Of a stretch of DNA of 64,000 nt, positions 1 through 7,150 are shown one piece after another. The notes beneath the pieces were generated by a model. That model was not told the origin of the DNA, ran no database searches, and was given only the letters and a program-made list of their open reading frames with translations. The DNA comes from Mangrovibacterium lignilyticum (GTDB lineage Bacteria; Bacteroidota; Bacteroidia; Bacteroidales; Prolixibacteraceae). Made by a program: the position numbers and the translations under genes. Every line of letters begins with the position of its first letter. The stretch's first letter is position 1. The stretch is taken from assembly GCF_010882175.1 (NCBI RefSeq), contig NZ_WKLH01000001.1:1133464-1197463 (forward strand), read 5' to 3'.

Positions 1-1139
1 AGGAAGAACCAGAAAATCCATGAAACAGAATCCAAAGGTTCAGTATTTTGGGTCAGGAAATAAGCCGCAAAAGGAAACGCGACAGCCAAAAGTGCAAAAA
101 TATACAGTTCGGGCTTAACAAGCTTTTTCGTTTGTTTTTCATCCACCAACTTCGCAATACAACCACCAATAATAATCGCAAGAAACGGATATGCTGGTGT
201 CGTGTAGTTAATCAATTTTGTTTTTGAAAATGCGTAGAAAACAGCGACTGATGCAACGGAAATAATCGCAAACAGCAGAATCGGCTCTGCCTTTTTGCTC
301 TTCCAGGCATTTCTGAAAGCCCGAACGGCAAAAACCGAGAAAGGAAGCATTCCGGCAATAATGAAAAGAAAGCTTAGAACAAACGGTCCGCTGTGACTTC
401 CCATCCCACTATTAAAACGATCAAAATTATGCTCCCAGAAAAAACCTTGAGTCCATCGACCACCGGTCTCCATATCAACTGCCAAATACCAGGGCAAACT
501 AAAAAGAAGAGTTAATAGAATTCCCCACCAGGGTTTCAACGCCAGAATTGTTCGCCAGTTGAACGTTTGGGTGGCGAGCAGAAACACAAAAGCCGACAAC
601 GCCGGTAATAGAAGCCCGACAGGTCCTTTGGCCAGAATACCCAACCCCAGGAAAATGTACATTCCGCCATACCACTTCCATTTTCCGCTACTCCAGCCCT
701 CGTAAAACAAGTACAGCGAAAGCGTGTGGCAAAAAATCAGGTACGGGTCGGGTGTGGCCACCCTGAACTGGGCAACAACATGCATCGACGAGAGTAAAAT
801 CAAAGCCGACCACCAAGCTGCTTTCAGACTGATATGGCGTTTGGCAATCCAAAAGGTAGCCAGTACGATTAACACACCGCACACGGCCGAGAAAAAGCGC
901 GCACTGGCCTCATTCACGCCACCGACCAAATAAGCGATCATCATACCGTAGTACTCCAAAACCGGTTTATCGGTCCGCAGTTCGCCATTAAACGTCGGCA
1001 CTACCCAATTATTTTGTTGCAGCATCTCACGGGCACATTCTGCATTGCGCGCCTCTGCCACCGGAAAAACACTTGTTCCTCCAAGGAACGAAAAAAACAA
1101 AACCAAGCTTAATAAAAAAATCACCAGAAAGTATTTCAT
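1..1139 (-). CDS. ArnT-like membrane glycosyltransferase (C-terminus outside window)
   Basis: The minus-strand frame opens at an ATG (1139) and stays open to the window edge, so about 379 N-terminal residues are visible and the stop is not. It begins with a membrane segment (about residues 2-20), followed by VAEARNAECAREM, which fits the acidic E-x-R loop motif of the PMT/ArnT (GT39/GT83) superfamily, and then several more hydrophobic segments. Family members transfer a sugar from a polyprenyl-phosphate donor to lipid A or protein at the outer face of the inner membrane; the substrate cannot be read here. A perfect TAnnTTTG element about 25 bp upstream supports this start. A second protein of the same broad superfamily lies at 43782-45380. 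Confidence 0.85.
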   Translation of the reverse strand, partial: MKYFLVIFLLSLVLFFSFLGGTSVFPVAEARNAECAREMLQQNNWVVPTFNGELRTDKPVLEYYGMMIAYLVGGVNEASARFFSAVCGVLIVLATFWIAKRHISLKAAWWSALILLSSMHVVAQFRVATPDPYLIFCHTLSLYLFYEGWSSGKWKWYGGMYIFLGLGILAKGPVGLLLPALSAFVFLLATQTFNWRTILALKPWWGILLTLLFSLPWYLAVDMETGGRWTQGFFWEHNFDRFNSGMGSHSGPFVLSFLFIIAGMLPFSVFAVRAFRNAWKSKKAEPILLFAIISVASVAVFYAFSKTKLINYTTPAYPFLAIIIGGCIAKLVDEKQTKKLVKPELYIFALLAVAFPFAAYFLTQNTEPLDSVSWIFWFF

Positions 1140-1163
1140 CCTTCAAACGTTAATCTCATTGTT

Positions 1164-1171
1164 CAAACGTA
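1164..1171 (-). promoter_or_regulatory. -7 element of the glycosyltransferase gene
   Basis: TACGTTTG on the minus strand matches the Bacteroidota -7 consensus TAnnTTTG. The expected TTG nineteen bases upstream reads CTG, so the -33 element is weaker. The implied 5' UTR is about 18 nt. Confidence 0.55.
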
Positions 1172-1309
1172 AACATTAAAAGCAAAGAAACAGTTGGGTT
1201 TGTATGTATGGAGTAGTATGAATACGAATTTGATAATTTAATCTCAGAAATCTCCGGGAACCTCCATTTTTTTTTGTCCTCCCTTTTAGAAAAAGCCAAA
1301 TTAAAAAAC

Positions 1310-1342
1310 AAAAAAAGAGGAAAGACTTTCATCTTTCCTCTT
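1310..1342 (-). terminator. terminator of the downstream tRNA-Phe unit
   Basis: A 10-bp perfect stem (1315-1324 with 1333-1342) and 8-nt loop are followed, on the minus strand, by a run of T. It lies just 3' of the tRNA-Phe gene at 1349-1421. Confidence 0.8.
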
Positions 1343-1348
1343 GACCGG

Positions 1349-1421
1349 TGGTGCCACCTGGAATCGAACCAGGGACACATGGATTTTCAGTCCATTGCTC
1401 TACCAACTGAGCTATGGCACC
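1349..1421 (-). tRNA. tRNA-Phe (GAA), copy 1
   Basis: The minus strand folds as a 73-nt tRNA. Its acceptor arm is GGTGCCA pairing with TGGCACC, the discriminator is A, the anticodon loop is CTGAAAA with anticodon GAA, and the T arm contains GGTTCGATTCC. CCA is not encoded. The mature sequence appears identical to the copy at 1578-1650. It has its own promoter and terminator. Confidence 0.97.
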
Positions 1422-1458
1422 GTTGGTGTGCGACTGCAGCATTTTGCAATTGCGGTCG

Positions 1459-1466
1459 CAAATATA
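1459..1466 (-). promoter_or_regulatory. -7 element of tRNA-Phe copy 1
   Basis: TATATTTG on the minus strand is a perfect TAnnTTTG match about 37 bp upstream of the tRNA. The -33 element is poor in this copy. Confidence 0.6.
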
Positions 1467-1539
1467 GTAGAAAACTTTAGAGTAACGAACGGATTTTCAT
1501 TTTCATCAAAAAAAAATATTTCCCCAACAACAAGGAGAT

Positions 1540-1571
1540 AAAAAAAGGGGAAAGATTTTCATCTTTCCCCT
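1540..1571 (-). terminator. terminator of tRNA-Phe copy 2
   Basis: A 9-bp stem (1546-1554 with 1563-1571) and 8-nt loop are followed on the minus strand by a T run. It is a diverged duplicate of the terminator at 1310-1342. Confidence 0.8.
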
Positions 1572-1577
1572 GACCGG

Positions 1578-1650
1578 TGGTGCCACCTGGAATCGAACCA
1601 GGGACACATGGATTTTCAGTCCATTGCTCTACCAACTGAGCTATGGCACC
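1578..1650 (-). tRNA. tRNA-Phe (GAA), copy 2
   Basis: The structure and anticodon are the same as in the copy 229 bp away at 1349-1421, and no difference was seen in the mature part. The upstream 16 bases and the TATATTTG promoter box are also shared. Promoter, tRNA and terminator were therefore duplicated as one unit. Confidence 0.97.
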
Positions 1651-1687
1651 GTTGGTGTGCGACTGCGGTGTTTCGCAATTGCGGTTG

Positions 1688-1716
1688 CAAATATAGAGCA
1701 AAATTTTTGACTTCAA
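1688..1716 (-). promoter_or_regulatory. promoter of tRNA-Phe copy 2
   Basis: The minus strand reads TTG, 18 bases, then TATATTTG. This is the Bacteroidota -33/-7 pair, and it sits about 38 bp upstream of the tRNA. Confidence 0.7.
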
Positions 1717-1790
1717 AATAAAAAATAAGGCCCTCGAATGTTTTTTCCGGCTCTTTCGTTAGAAATCTCTCTTTTTCATGAAATTATCGA

Positions 1791-1820
1791 TTGTATTTAT
1801 TTCGCGTATTCCTACTTTTG
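1791..1820 (+). promoter_or_regulatory. promoter of the M16 peptidase operon
   Basis: TTG at 1791-1793, exactly 19 bases, then TACTTTTG at 1813-1820: a perfect TTG-N19-TAnnTTTG match. Transcription should start near 1826, which rules out any start codon further upstream and points to the GTG at 1840. Confidence 0.8.
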
Positions 1821-1839
1821 CACTCCAATTAAGCATCAC

Positions 1840-3060
1840 GTGAAAATAGACACAAGCATATTATCGAATGGAATCAGGATAATCCACCAACAAGTAGATT
1901 CTCCGGCGGCACATTTCGGCATCATCCTGAATACCGGCTCGCGCGATGAGCTGATCGAAGAACAGGGTATTGCCCATTTCATTGAGCACGTCATTTTTAA
2001 AGGAACCAAAAAACGGAAGGCCTACCATATCCTCAGTCGTATTGAAGATGTGGGCGGGGAAATGAATGCCTACACCACCAAAGAGGAAACAGCCGTCTAT
2101 GCAACCTTCCTGAATGAATATTACAGCCGGAGCATGGAGCTCATCAGCGACATCATCCGGAACAGTACCTTCCCCGAGCGTGAAATCGAACGGGAGAAAG
2201 AAGTCATTATTGAGGAAATCAATTCGTACAAAGACAGCCCTTCGGAACAGATTTTTGATGATTTTGACGAATTGCTGTTTGATGGCCACCCTATTGCCCG
2301 AAATATTCTCGGAACACCTAAATTGGTTAAATCGTTCAAGCGCAACGACATATTGCGCTTCATTATAAACAACTACCACACCGATGAAATGGTGTTAAGT
2401 TCTGTGGGTAATATTCCATTCGAACGTTTTCGCTCCCTTGCTGAAAAGTATTTCGCTGAAATACCAGCCAAATTACGTATTGAAACGCGTCAACCTTTCG
2501 ACAACTATATCCCGGGTTTCAAGCAGGTAAAGATGGACACCTACCAAAGCCATTGCGTGATTGGCAACATTGCTTACAACGCACAAGATGAAAAGCGCAT
2601 GGGGATGGTTTTACTAAATAGTATTCTTGGAGGCCAATCGATGAACTCGCGCCTGAACCTGACCCTGCGCGAACGCAACGGAATAGCCTACAATGTTGAA
2701 TCGAATTACACGGCTTTTTCGGATACCGGCCAGTTCAATGTTTACTTTGGGACCGATCGTGAAAACCTGGAGAAAGCCATTCGCTTGGTGAAAAAAGAGT
2801 TTAAACTGATTCGGGAGAAGAAATTGGGACGGCTACAACTAGCCAAGGCAAAAAAACAGCTGATTGGACAAATAGCAATCTCCAGTGAAAACCGCGATGA
2901 CCTGATGCTCACACTTGGGAAAAGCTTTTTGCTATACAATAAAATTGACAGCCTGCCGGTGATTTACAAGAAGATTGAGGGGATAACTGACAGTCAGTTG
3001 CTGGAAATTGCCAACGAGGTGCTGGACAACAATGCCCTCAGTACTTTAATTTACGAGTGA
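1840..3060 (+). CDS. M16 family zinc metallopeptidase (pitrilysin-like)
   Basis: The product is a 406-residue peptidase of the short M16 type. The inverted zinc motif is HFIEH at residues 46-50, with the third zinc ligand a Glu of VIIEEINSY at about residue 126, the usual spacing. The C-terminal half holds the inactive M16 domain with the R-x-x-x-G-x-x-Y region (LRERNGIAYNVES). The frame is open from 1738, but the promoter at 1791-1820 places the transcript start after that, so the GTG at 1840 is preferred. No signal peptide is seen, so it is probably cytoplasmic, degrading peptides. Its stop overlaps the ATG of the next gene (TGATG), so the two are co-translated. Confidence 0.88.
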   Translation: MKIDTSILSNGIRIIHQQVDSPAAHFGIILNTGSRDELIEEQGIAHFIEHVIFKGTKKRKAYHILSRIEDVGGEMNAYTTKEETAVYATFLNEYYSRSMELISDIIRNSTFPEREIEREKEVIIEEINSYKDSPSEQIFDDFDELLFDGHPIARNILGTPKLVKSFKRNDILRFIINNYHTDEMVLSSVGNIPFERFRSLAEKYFAEIPAKLRIETRQPFDNYIPGFKQVKMDTYQSHCVIGNIAYNAQDEKRMGMVLLNSILGGQSMNSRLNLTLRERNGIAYNVESNYTAFSDTGQFNVYFGTDRENLEKAIRLVKKEFKLIREKKLGRLQLAKAKKQLIGQIAISSENRDDLMLTLGKSFLLYNKIDSLPVIYKKIEGITDSQLLEIANEVLDNNALSTLIYE

Positions 3061-3698
3061 TGAAACCAAATTACGAACTCGACAAATACATTCTGGAACA
3101 CAGTTCGCCCGAGGATCCGGTGTTATATGAATTGGATCGGGAGACCAACATCAGTATTTTGCGACCGCGAATGCTTTCCGGACACATCCAGGGCATGTTG
3201 CTGACCATGCTCTCTCATATGATTCAACCGAAACGAATTTTGGAAATCGGAACTTTTACCGGCTACTCAGCGATCTGCCTGGCCAAAGGGCTATCGGAAG
3301 ACGGGAAATTACACACGATTGAGCTTAATGACGAACTCGAATGGATTGCTTCCAAGTACATTGAAAAAGCTGGTCTGCACAACCAAATCGTGCAACACAT
3401 CGGCGATGCATGCGAAATCATACCAACACTGGCTGAAACCTTCGATTTTGTTTTTCTGGATGGCAACAAACGGGAATACAGCCGCTACTACGACCTCGTG
3501 TTCGATCAAGTAAGCCCCGGCGGTTATATTTTGGCCGACAACATTCTATGGGACGGAAAAGTGGTTGAAAAAGTTGATCCACGCGACGAACAAACCATCG
3601 GCATCCTTGAGTTCAACCAAAAGGTGAAAGACGACGCTCGGGTGTCACAGGTTATTCTGCCACTTCGTGACGGCTTAATGCTGATCCGGAAAAACTGA
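3060..3698 (+). CDS. class I SAM-dependent O-methyltransferase
   Basis: The product has 212 residues and is of the caffeoyl-CoA/catechol O-methyltransferase type. It shows the SAM-binding ILEIGTFTGYSAICLAKG block, the acidic loop HTIELNDE, the metal-site FVFLDGNKREYSRYYD and the ADNILWDGKV block, all typical of the family. The methyl acceptor is unknown. The ATG overlaps the stop of the M16 peptidase gene (TGATG), so the pair forms a two-gene operon. Its own stop is followed by a 73-bp gap to the convergent hydrogenase gene. Confidence 0.9.
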   Translation: MKPNYELDKYILEHSSPEDPVLYELDRETNISILRPRMLSGHIQGMLLTMLSHMIQPKRILEIGTFTGYSAICLAKGLSEDGKLHTIELNDELEWIASKYIEKAGLHNQIVQHIGDACEIIPTLAETFDFVFLDGNKREYSRYYDLVFDQVSPGGYILADNILWDGKVVEKVDPRDEQTIGILEFNQKVKDDARVSQVILPLRDGLMLIRKN

Positions 3699-3771
3699 TC
3701 ATTCGCCGTGTTCTGTGATCATCCACTTTCACCTGACAATTAATGACGGTTTTCTTACTCGTGTCTCACGA

Positions 3772-5208
3772 CTACTTGGAAAGCTCTTTCATCGAGTTAA
3801 TAAAGTACTTTTTCGCTTTGGCTGATTTGATATTGGCCCCCGGTCCGGCAATGCATCCGCCTTCGCAAGCCATGACTTCGTAGAATTGGGCATTGACTTT
3901 GCCTTTTTCCATCTGTTTCATGGTACGAATCATCGCTTTATCAATTCCATTAATGGTTTCATAGCTGAAATTCTCAACCTGCTTTTCAGCTAAAACAGAC
4001 GCGAGCACTCCCCCACTCTGTGCGAATCCCCGTGATTCTTTGGTGTACGATTCCACAGCAATGCCTTCCATTTTCACCGGATTGATCTCCATACCTTCCA
4101 TAATGGCATCCAACTCTTCGAAACTCAAAACATAATCAGCACTGTTCTGATCGCGGGCCTCTTTGCGCTTAGCCACACACGGTCCGACAAACACCAACCT
4201 GGCATTCGGATATTTTTCTCGTAACTCTTCGGCCGTATAAGCCAACGGTGATGGCGTGTGCGATACGTAAGGTGCTAAACCCGGAACATGTTTCCGAACT
4301 GTCTCAACATAAGACGGGCAACAAGATGTTGTCATAAACTTTTGGCCTTCCTCCAATTTTTCTTTTAGCTCGAGAGCTTCGTTGCTGGCAGTTTTCTCGG
4401 CTCCACGAGCAACTTCAACAACTTCGGAGAAACCAATTTTTTCAATGGCAGCAAAAACCTGAGCCGGAGTTTCGGCATATTGGGCCAGAATTGAAGGAGC
4501 GACCATCGCGATTACCTGTTCTTTACGCTCAATGGCTTGCATAACATCGATAATCGACGACAGCTCAAAAATGGCCCCAAACGGACAAGCAGTGATGCAT
4601 TTTCCACAGTACACGCACTTATCAGCATCAATCTCTTCTTTGCCATGCTCATTCTTTTTGATGGCACCAACCGGACAAGCTTCTTCACAAGGAATCGGCA
4701 TATAAATAATCGCATGATAAGGACAAGCTTTCTGACACAGTCCACAGTTCACGCAAGCTTCCGGCTTAATCTCGGTTTGTCCTGACGGAGTGAAACGAAT
4801 GGCATTCTTCGGGCAGTTCATCACACAAGGACTGGCAACACACCCCCGACAAAGATTGGTAACCATATAATTCGCCTGCACGCAGCCGGCACATGCCTCA
4901 TCAACGACGGTCAAAATCGATTCCGACGGCTGCTTCCGTTCCAACGATCCCTTTGCATATTCATTTAAGGGGTGTAAATCAATATCATCTTCAGGAACCT
5001 CGTATCCTAAAAGCGGTAACATTTTGTATCGGGTAATCGCCCTTTCTTTATAAATACAGCAACGTCCTCTTGCCTGACGATCTTTAGGATACAACTCAAC
5101 CGCAAGGGAATTAATTTTCGTTTCAAGTTCTCCAGCCTGAAACATGCGTACTAAGCGGGCAATCAGCTCGTGACGGATAATCATCACGTTATTTACATAT
5201 GCAGCCAT
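3772..5208 (-). CDS. monomeric [FeFe] hydrogenase, group B-like
   Basis: The product has 478 residues. Between about residues 100 and 240 are cysteine clusters for several [4Fe-4S] centres (CAGCVQANYMVTNLC, CVNCGLCQKAC, CVYCGKCITAC). The H-cluster motifs follow: TSCCPSY (about 290), GPCVAKRKE (about 340) and MACEGGCIAGPG (about 450). The GP rather than GGGQP ending of the last motif resembles group B enzymes of Bacteroidota and Clostridia. Such enzymes are thought to use reduced ferredoxin for H2 turnover in the cytoplasm. The frame extends to 5268, but TACATTTG at 5230-5237 and the conserved N-terminus NNVMIIRHEL favour the ATG at 5208. No HydE, HydF or HydG maturase is in the window. Confidence 0.9.
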   Translation of the reverse strand: MAAYVNNVMIIRHELIARLVRMFQAGELETKINSLAVELYPKDRQARGRCCIYKERAITRYKMLPLLGYEVPEDDIDLHPLNEYAKGSLERKQPSESILTVVDEACAGCVQANYMVTNLCRGCVASPCVMNCPKNAIRFTPSGQTEIKPEACVNCGLCQKACPYHAIIYMPIPCEEACPVGAIKKNEHGKEEIDADKCVYCGKCITACPFGAIFELSSIIDVMQAIERKEQVIAMVAPSILAQYAETPAQVFAAIEKIGFSEVVEVARGAEKTASNEALELKEKLEEGQKFMTTSCCPSYVETVRKHVPGLAPYVSHTPSPLAYTAEELREKYPNARLVFVGPCVAKRKEARDQNSADYVLSFEELDAIMEGMEINPVKMEGIAVESYTKESRGFAQSGGVLASVLAEKQVENFSYETINGIDKAMIRTMKQMEKGKVNAQFYEVMACEGGCIAGPGANIKSAKAKKYFINSMKELSK

Positions 5209-5229
5209 CGTGTCAAAAATTTGAGGCCA

Positions 5230-5237
5230 CAAATGTA
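5230..5237 (-). promoter_or_regulatory. -7 element of the hydrogenase gene
   Basis: TACATTTG on the minus strand is a perfect TAnnTTTG match. At N19 upstream the sequence is GTT instead of TTG. The implied 5' UTR is about 16 nt for the ATG at 5208, and the element excludes the longer reading frame. Confidence 0.6.
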
Positions 5238-5369
5238 ATGGTTTTTTATGCTGAAAAACATGTTTCAAGCTTATTTAAAAGCATTCTACGCTACCGGAAG
5301 AACAGTTCAGTAAAGACTGTAGAAATTTATCATACAACCACATAGCCATACCTTCCTGGCAGATCGGAC

Positions 5370-5401
5370 AAAAAAAAGAGGGCAACCCAAAGGCCACCCC
5401 C
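5370..5401 (-). terminator. terminator after the small helical protein gene
   Basis: On the minus strand a GC-rich stem with two or three G-T pairs (GGGTGGCC with GGTTGCCC) is followed by TCTTTTTTTTG. It lies 21 bp after the stop at 5423. Confidence 0.7.
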
Positions 5402-5422
5402 ACAAGGCTAATTCATGTTCAG

Positions 5423-5632
5423 TTAAACGCCCTTGATTTGTTTTAATTCTTTCAACTTGTCGCTCCAGGCTTTGCACGCAGCATAAGCCTCTTCAGCGAA
5501 AGCGGGAATTTCTTCAAAATCAGTCATCAGGCGGTCTTCGATTAAGTCGTGCAATTCGCTGGCCTTTTGACCCGCTTTAAACTTCAACTTATTCACCTCT
5601 GTTTCCAACTTCGCGATTTCTTCGTCACTCAT
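5423..5632 (-). CDS. 69-residue helical protein, resembling DUF683/CCE_0567 (Rop-like)
   Basis: The product is a highly charged, almost wholly helical 69-residue protein. Residues 1-35 form one predicted helix with heptad-like spacing (MSDEEIAKLETEVNKLKFKA), and a second helix runs from about 42 to 66. The wording KLKFKAGQKASELHDLIED followed by a second helix resembles the Rop-like DUF683/CCE_0567 family, small helical-hairpin proteins found near nitrogenase genes; this assignment is from memory and unchecked. It lies 8 bp downstream of the next small gene, which implies one transcript, and is followed by a terminator. The function is unknown. Confidence 0.7.
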   Translation of the reverse strand: MSDEEIAKLETEVNKLKFKAGQKASELHDLIEDRLMTDFEEIPAFAEEAYAACKAWSDKLKELKQIKGV

Positions 5633-5640
5633 ATTTCCTC

Positions 5641-5892
5641 CTATTTTTCGTCGTTACTGGTTGTTTTGATCGAACTTATTTTCGCCCAGTCGTAATAAGA
5701 ATTACTCACTTGTCCATCTTGGGTTTCAGAAACCCAAAGCACTGATTCTTCGAGGAAAAATGTAGCTCCTTCGAGTATTTTTCCTTCATTCAACTGGATT
5801 TTTACACCTTTGCGCTGCTTCCTCGATAAACTTCCATGCAACGGCATCGTAGCGTATTCGATCACTTTTTCCCAAGTCTGTTTAACATCCAT
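5641..5892 (-). CDS. small conserved protein, paralogue A (83 residues)
   Basis: No known family was recognised. The N-terminus is TWEKVIEYATMP, followed by a basic RKQRKGVKIQL segment and a strand-rich part ending in YYDWAKISSIKT. About half of its residues are identical to the protein at 6312-6566, so the two are paralogues. The alternation of short strands (V-I-L, I-L-E-G-A-T-F, V-L-W-V) suggests a small beta-barrel, but this is inference. The ATG at 5892 is chosen because it aligns with the start of the paralogue, although the frame extends to 5952. It forms an operon with the helical protein gene downstream. Confidence 0.75.
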   Translation of the reverse strand: MDVKQTWEKVIEYATMPLHGSLSRKQRKGVKIQLNEGKILEGATFFLEESVLWVSETQDGQVSNSYYDWAKISSIKTTSNDEK

Positions 5893-6311
5893 CTCAATTT
5901 TCTTTTTGGTTATGCCCAACAAAACCGCAAGAATGGTGCAAACACAGGACAAGAACTGATAACGAGCCAGTTATAAAACAAAACATTACAATATTGTAGG
6001 AAAAAACAAACACGAAGTACAAATAGGTAGGAAGAAGTTTCCTGTCACTTTGCTGATGATCAGCTAATCATGGATTGGACCGCTCTGCTAATCCCAAATA
6101 AGCTGCAGATAGAAATGAACTAACTCCGCAGTTGTGCAGAAACATTGAGAAATAAAAAAGGCAGTATGATTTAGCGCCAGCCACTAAAACATCTGCCTAA
6201 TAATAAGTTTAAATACTTTTTGATAGACTTTCCCTTTGATCGCTCTCACAAAGTAGTCCATTGCTAACGAATGACGGTGAGCCGTATCAAAGACAATCTA
6301 TTTCAGGTAAA
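5893..6311. other. gene-free stretch between the two paralogues
   Basis: About 420 bp of AT-rich DNA with no convincing gene on either strand. It should hold the promoter of the 5892 gene; CTGTGTTTGC near 5939-5947 (minus) matches the -7 element at seven of eight positions. No other structure was recognised. Confidence 0.4.
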
Positions 6312-6566
6312 TTAATTGTTGGAGTGTGATCCGGTCCGATCTGTCTTAATCGAACTGATATCCGACCAATCGTAATAAGAACTATGGATCTTTCCGTCAA
6401 GTTTTTCAAAAACCTTTAGAAAAGCGTCCTCACAAGCAAATGTTGCGCCTTCAATAACCTTTTCACCATTTAACTCAATTCTAACACCTTTGCGTTGTCT
6501 CCTTGCGTACCCTTCCTCCGTTGGCATGGTCGCGCATTCAATTACTTTTTCCCATGTCTCTTTCAT
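6312..6566 (-). CDS. small conserved protein, paralogue B (84 residues)
   Basis: This is the paralogue of the 83-residue protein at 5641-5892. Shared blocks are TWEKVIE.ATMP, QRKGV.I.LN, EGATF and SYYDW..ISSIKT. The C-terminal ten residues differ and are polar. It is not in an obvious operon; a near match to TAnnTTTG (TATTCTTG, 6601-6608 minus) lies 35 bp upstream. Both copies keep the same aromatic and basic residues, so both are probably functional. The function is unknown. Confidence 0.7.
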   Translation of the reverse strand: MKETWEKVIECATMPTEEGYARRQRKGVRIELNGEKVIEGATFACEDAFLKVFEKLDGKIHSSYYDWSDISSIKTDRTGSHSNN

Positions 6567-6843
6567 ATCTTTCTCATTTATTCCACGTTATATTCCACTA
6601 CAAGAATACAAAAAATAAAAGAAATCATAAAAAAGAGTCTAATGCTGAACAACAGTAACTTAAGAACAAAAACAATACAAAACTGACCGTTTTCAATTGC
6701 CCAATAGTGAAAAATTAAGAAAATCTATATTTAGGATTTAAAACTCGTTTTATATGCAATTAAGTTCATTTCAAGCGTTAACAAACAGAAAAGAGGCCAT
6801 CCAAAACGGACACCCCCTTTCAATAAAACAACCATATCTTTTA

Positions 6844-6975
6844 CTATTTACTGGCCTTATCCAACAGCACCAGGTCTCCCGCATCCAGTGTCAGATTTGG
6901 TGCACCAATAAAGTTGAAACCTCCGTCAACAAAAACATACCAGGCTAAGTCCCAGCGATTACAAACGCTCACTGG
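6844..6975 (-). pseudogene. possible remnant of a decayed gene
   Basis: The minus strand has a 43-codon open frame between stops. It reads RWDLAWYVFVDGGFNFIG, then APNLTLDAGDLVLLD, and ends KASK-stop. This composition looks like the C-terminal beta-strand end of a real protein (the LTLDAGDLVLLD piece is cupin-like), but no start and no upstream continuation are present in any frame. It lies in the about 550-bp gap between the small paralogue and the aldo/keto reductase, where nothing else was recognised. Chance cannot be excluded. Confidence 0.3.
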
Positions 6976-7116
6976 CTACAGAAGCCTGAGCTATAATCGC
7001 GTTACTAAAGAAAAAGTCCTTCCGAATACTGCCCCGACGAACATTAGCAAAAAGTTAAAAGACAAACTCAATAGCTCTTGTTTCAACTTTCAACCCTGGT
7101 TTTTGTTACTATTCTT

Positions 7117-7124
7117 TACTTTTG
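7117..7124 (+). promoter_or_regulatory. -7 element of the aldo/keto reductase gene
   Basis: TACTTTTG matches TAnnTTTG perfectly, 26 bp before the ATG at 7151. The -33 position is poor. It rules out the longer frame that begins at 6914. Confidence 0.6.
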
Positions 7125-7150
7125 ATCTCCTCAATAAAAAGCCCGTAAAA

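Noticed and set aside
1738-1839. N-terminal extension of the M16 peptidase
   Set aside because: A perfect TTG-N19-TACTTTTG promoter lies inside it, so the transcript starts after it.
1861-2379. 172-codon frame antisense to the M16 peptidase
   Set aside because: It lies fully inside a well-supported gene and has no family features.
3714-5300. NADH dehydrogenase or plain ferredoxin call for the Fe-S protein
   Set aside because: The three H-cluster motifs are all present after the ferredoxin part, so hydrogenase is the better call.
6754-6948. Small plus-strand frame of 64 codons
   Set aside because: Composition is not protein-like; the opposite strand reads better as a gene remnant.
6914-7150. 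N-terminal extension of the aldo/keto reductase
   Set aside because: A -7 element lies at 7117-7124 and the extension has no relation to the family.
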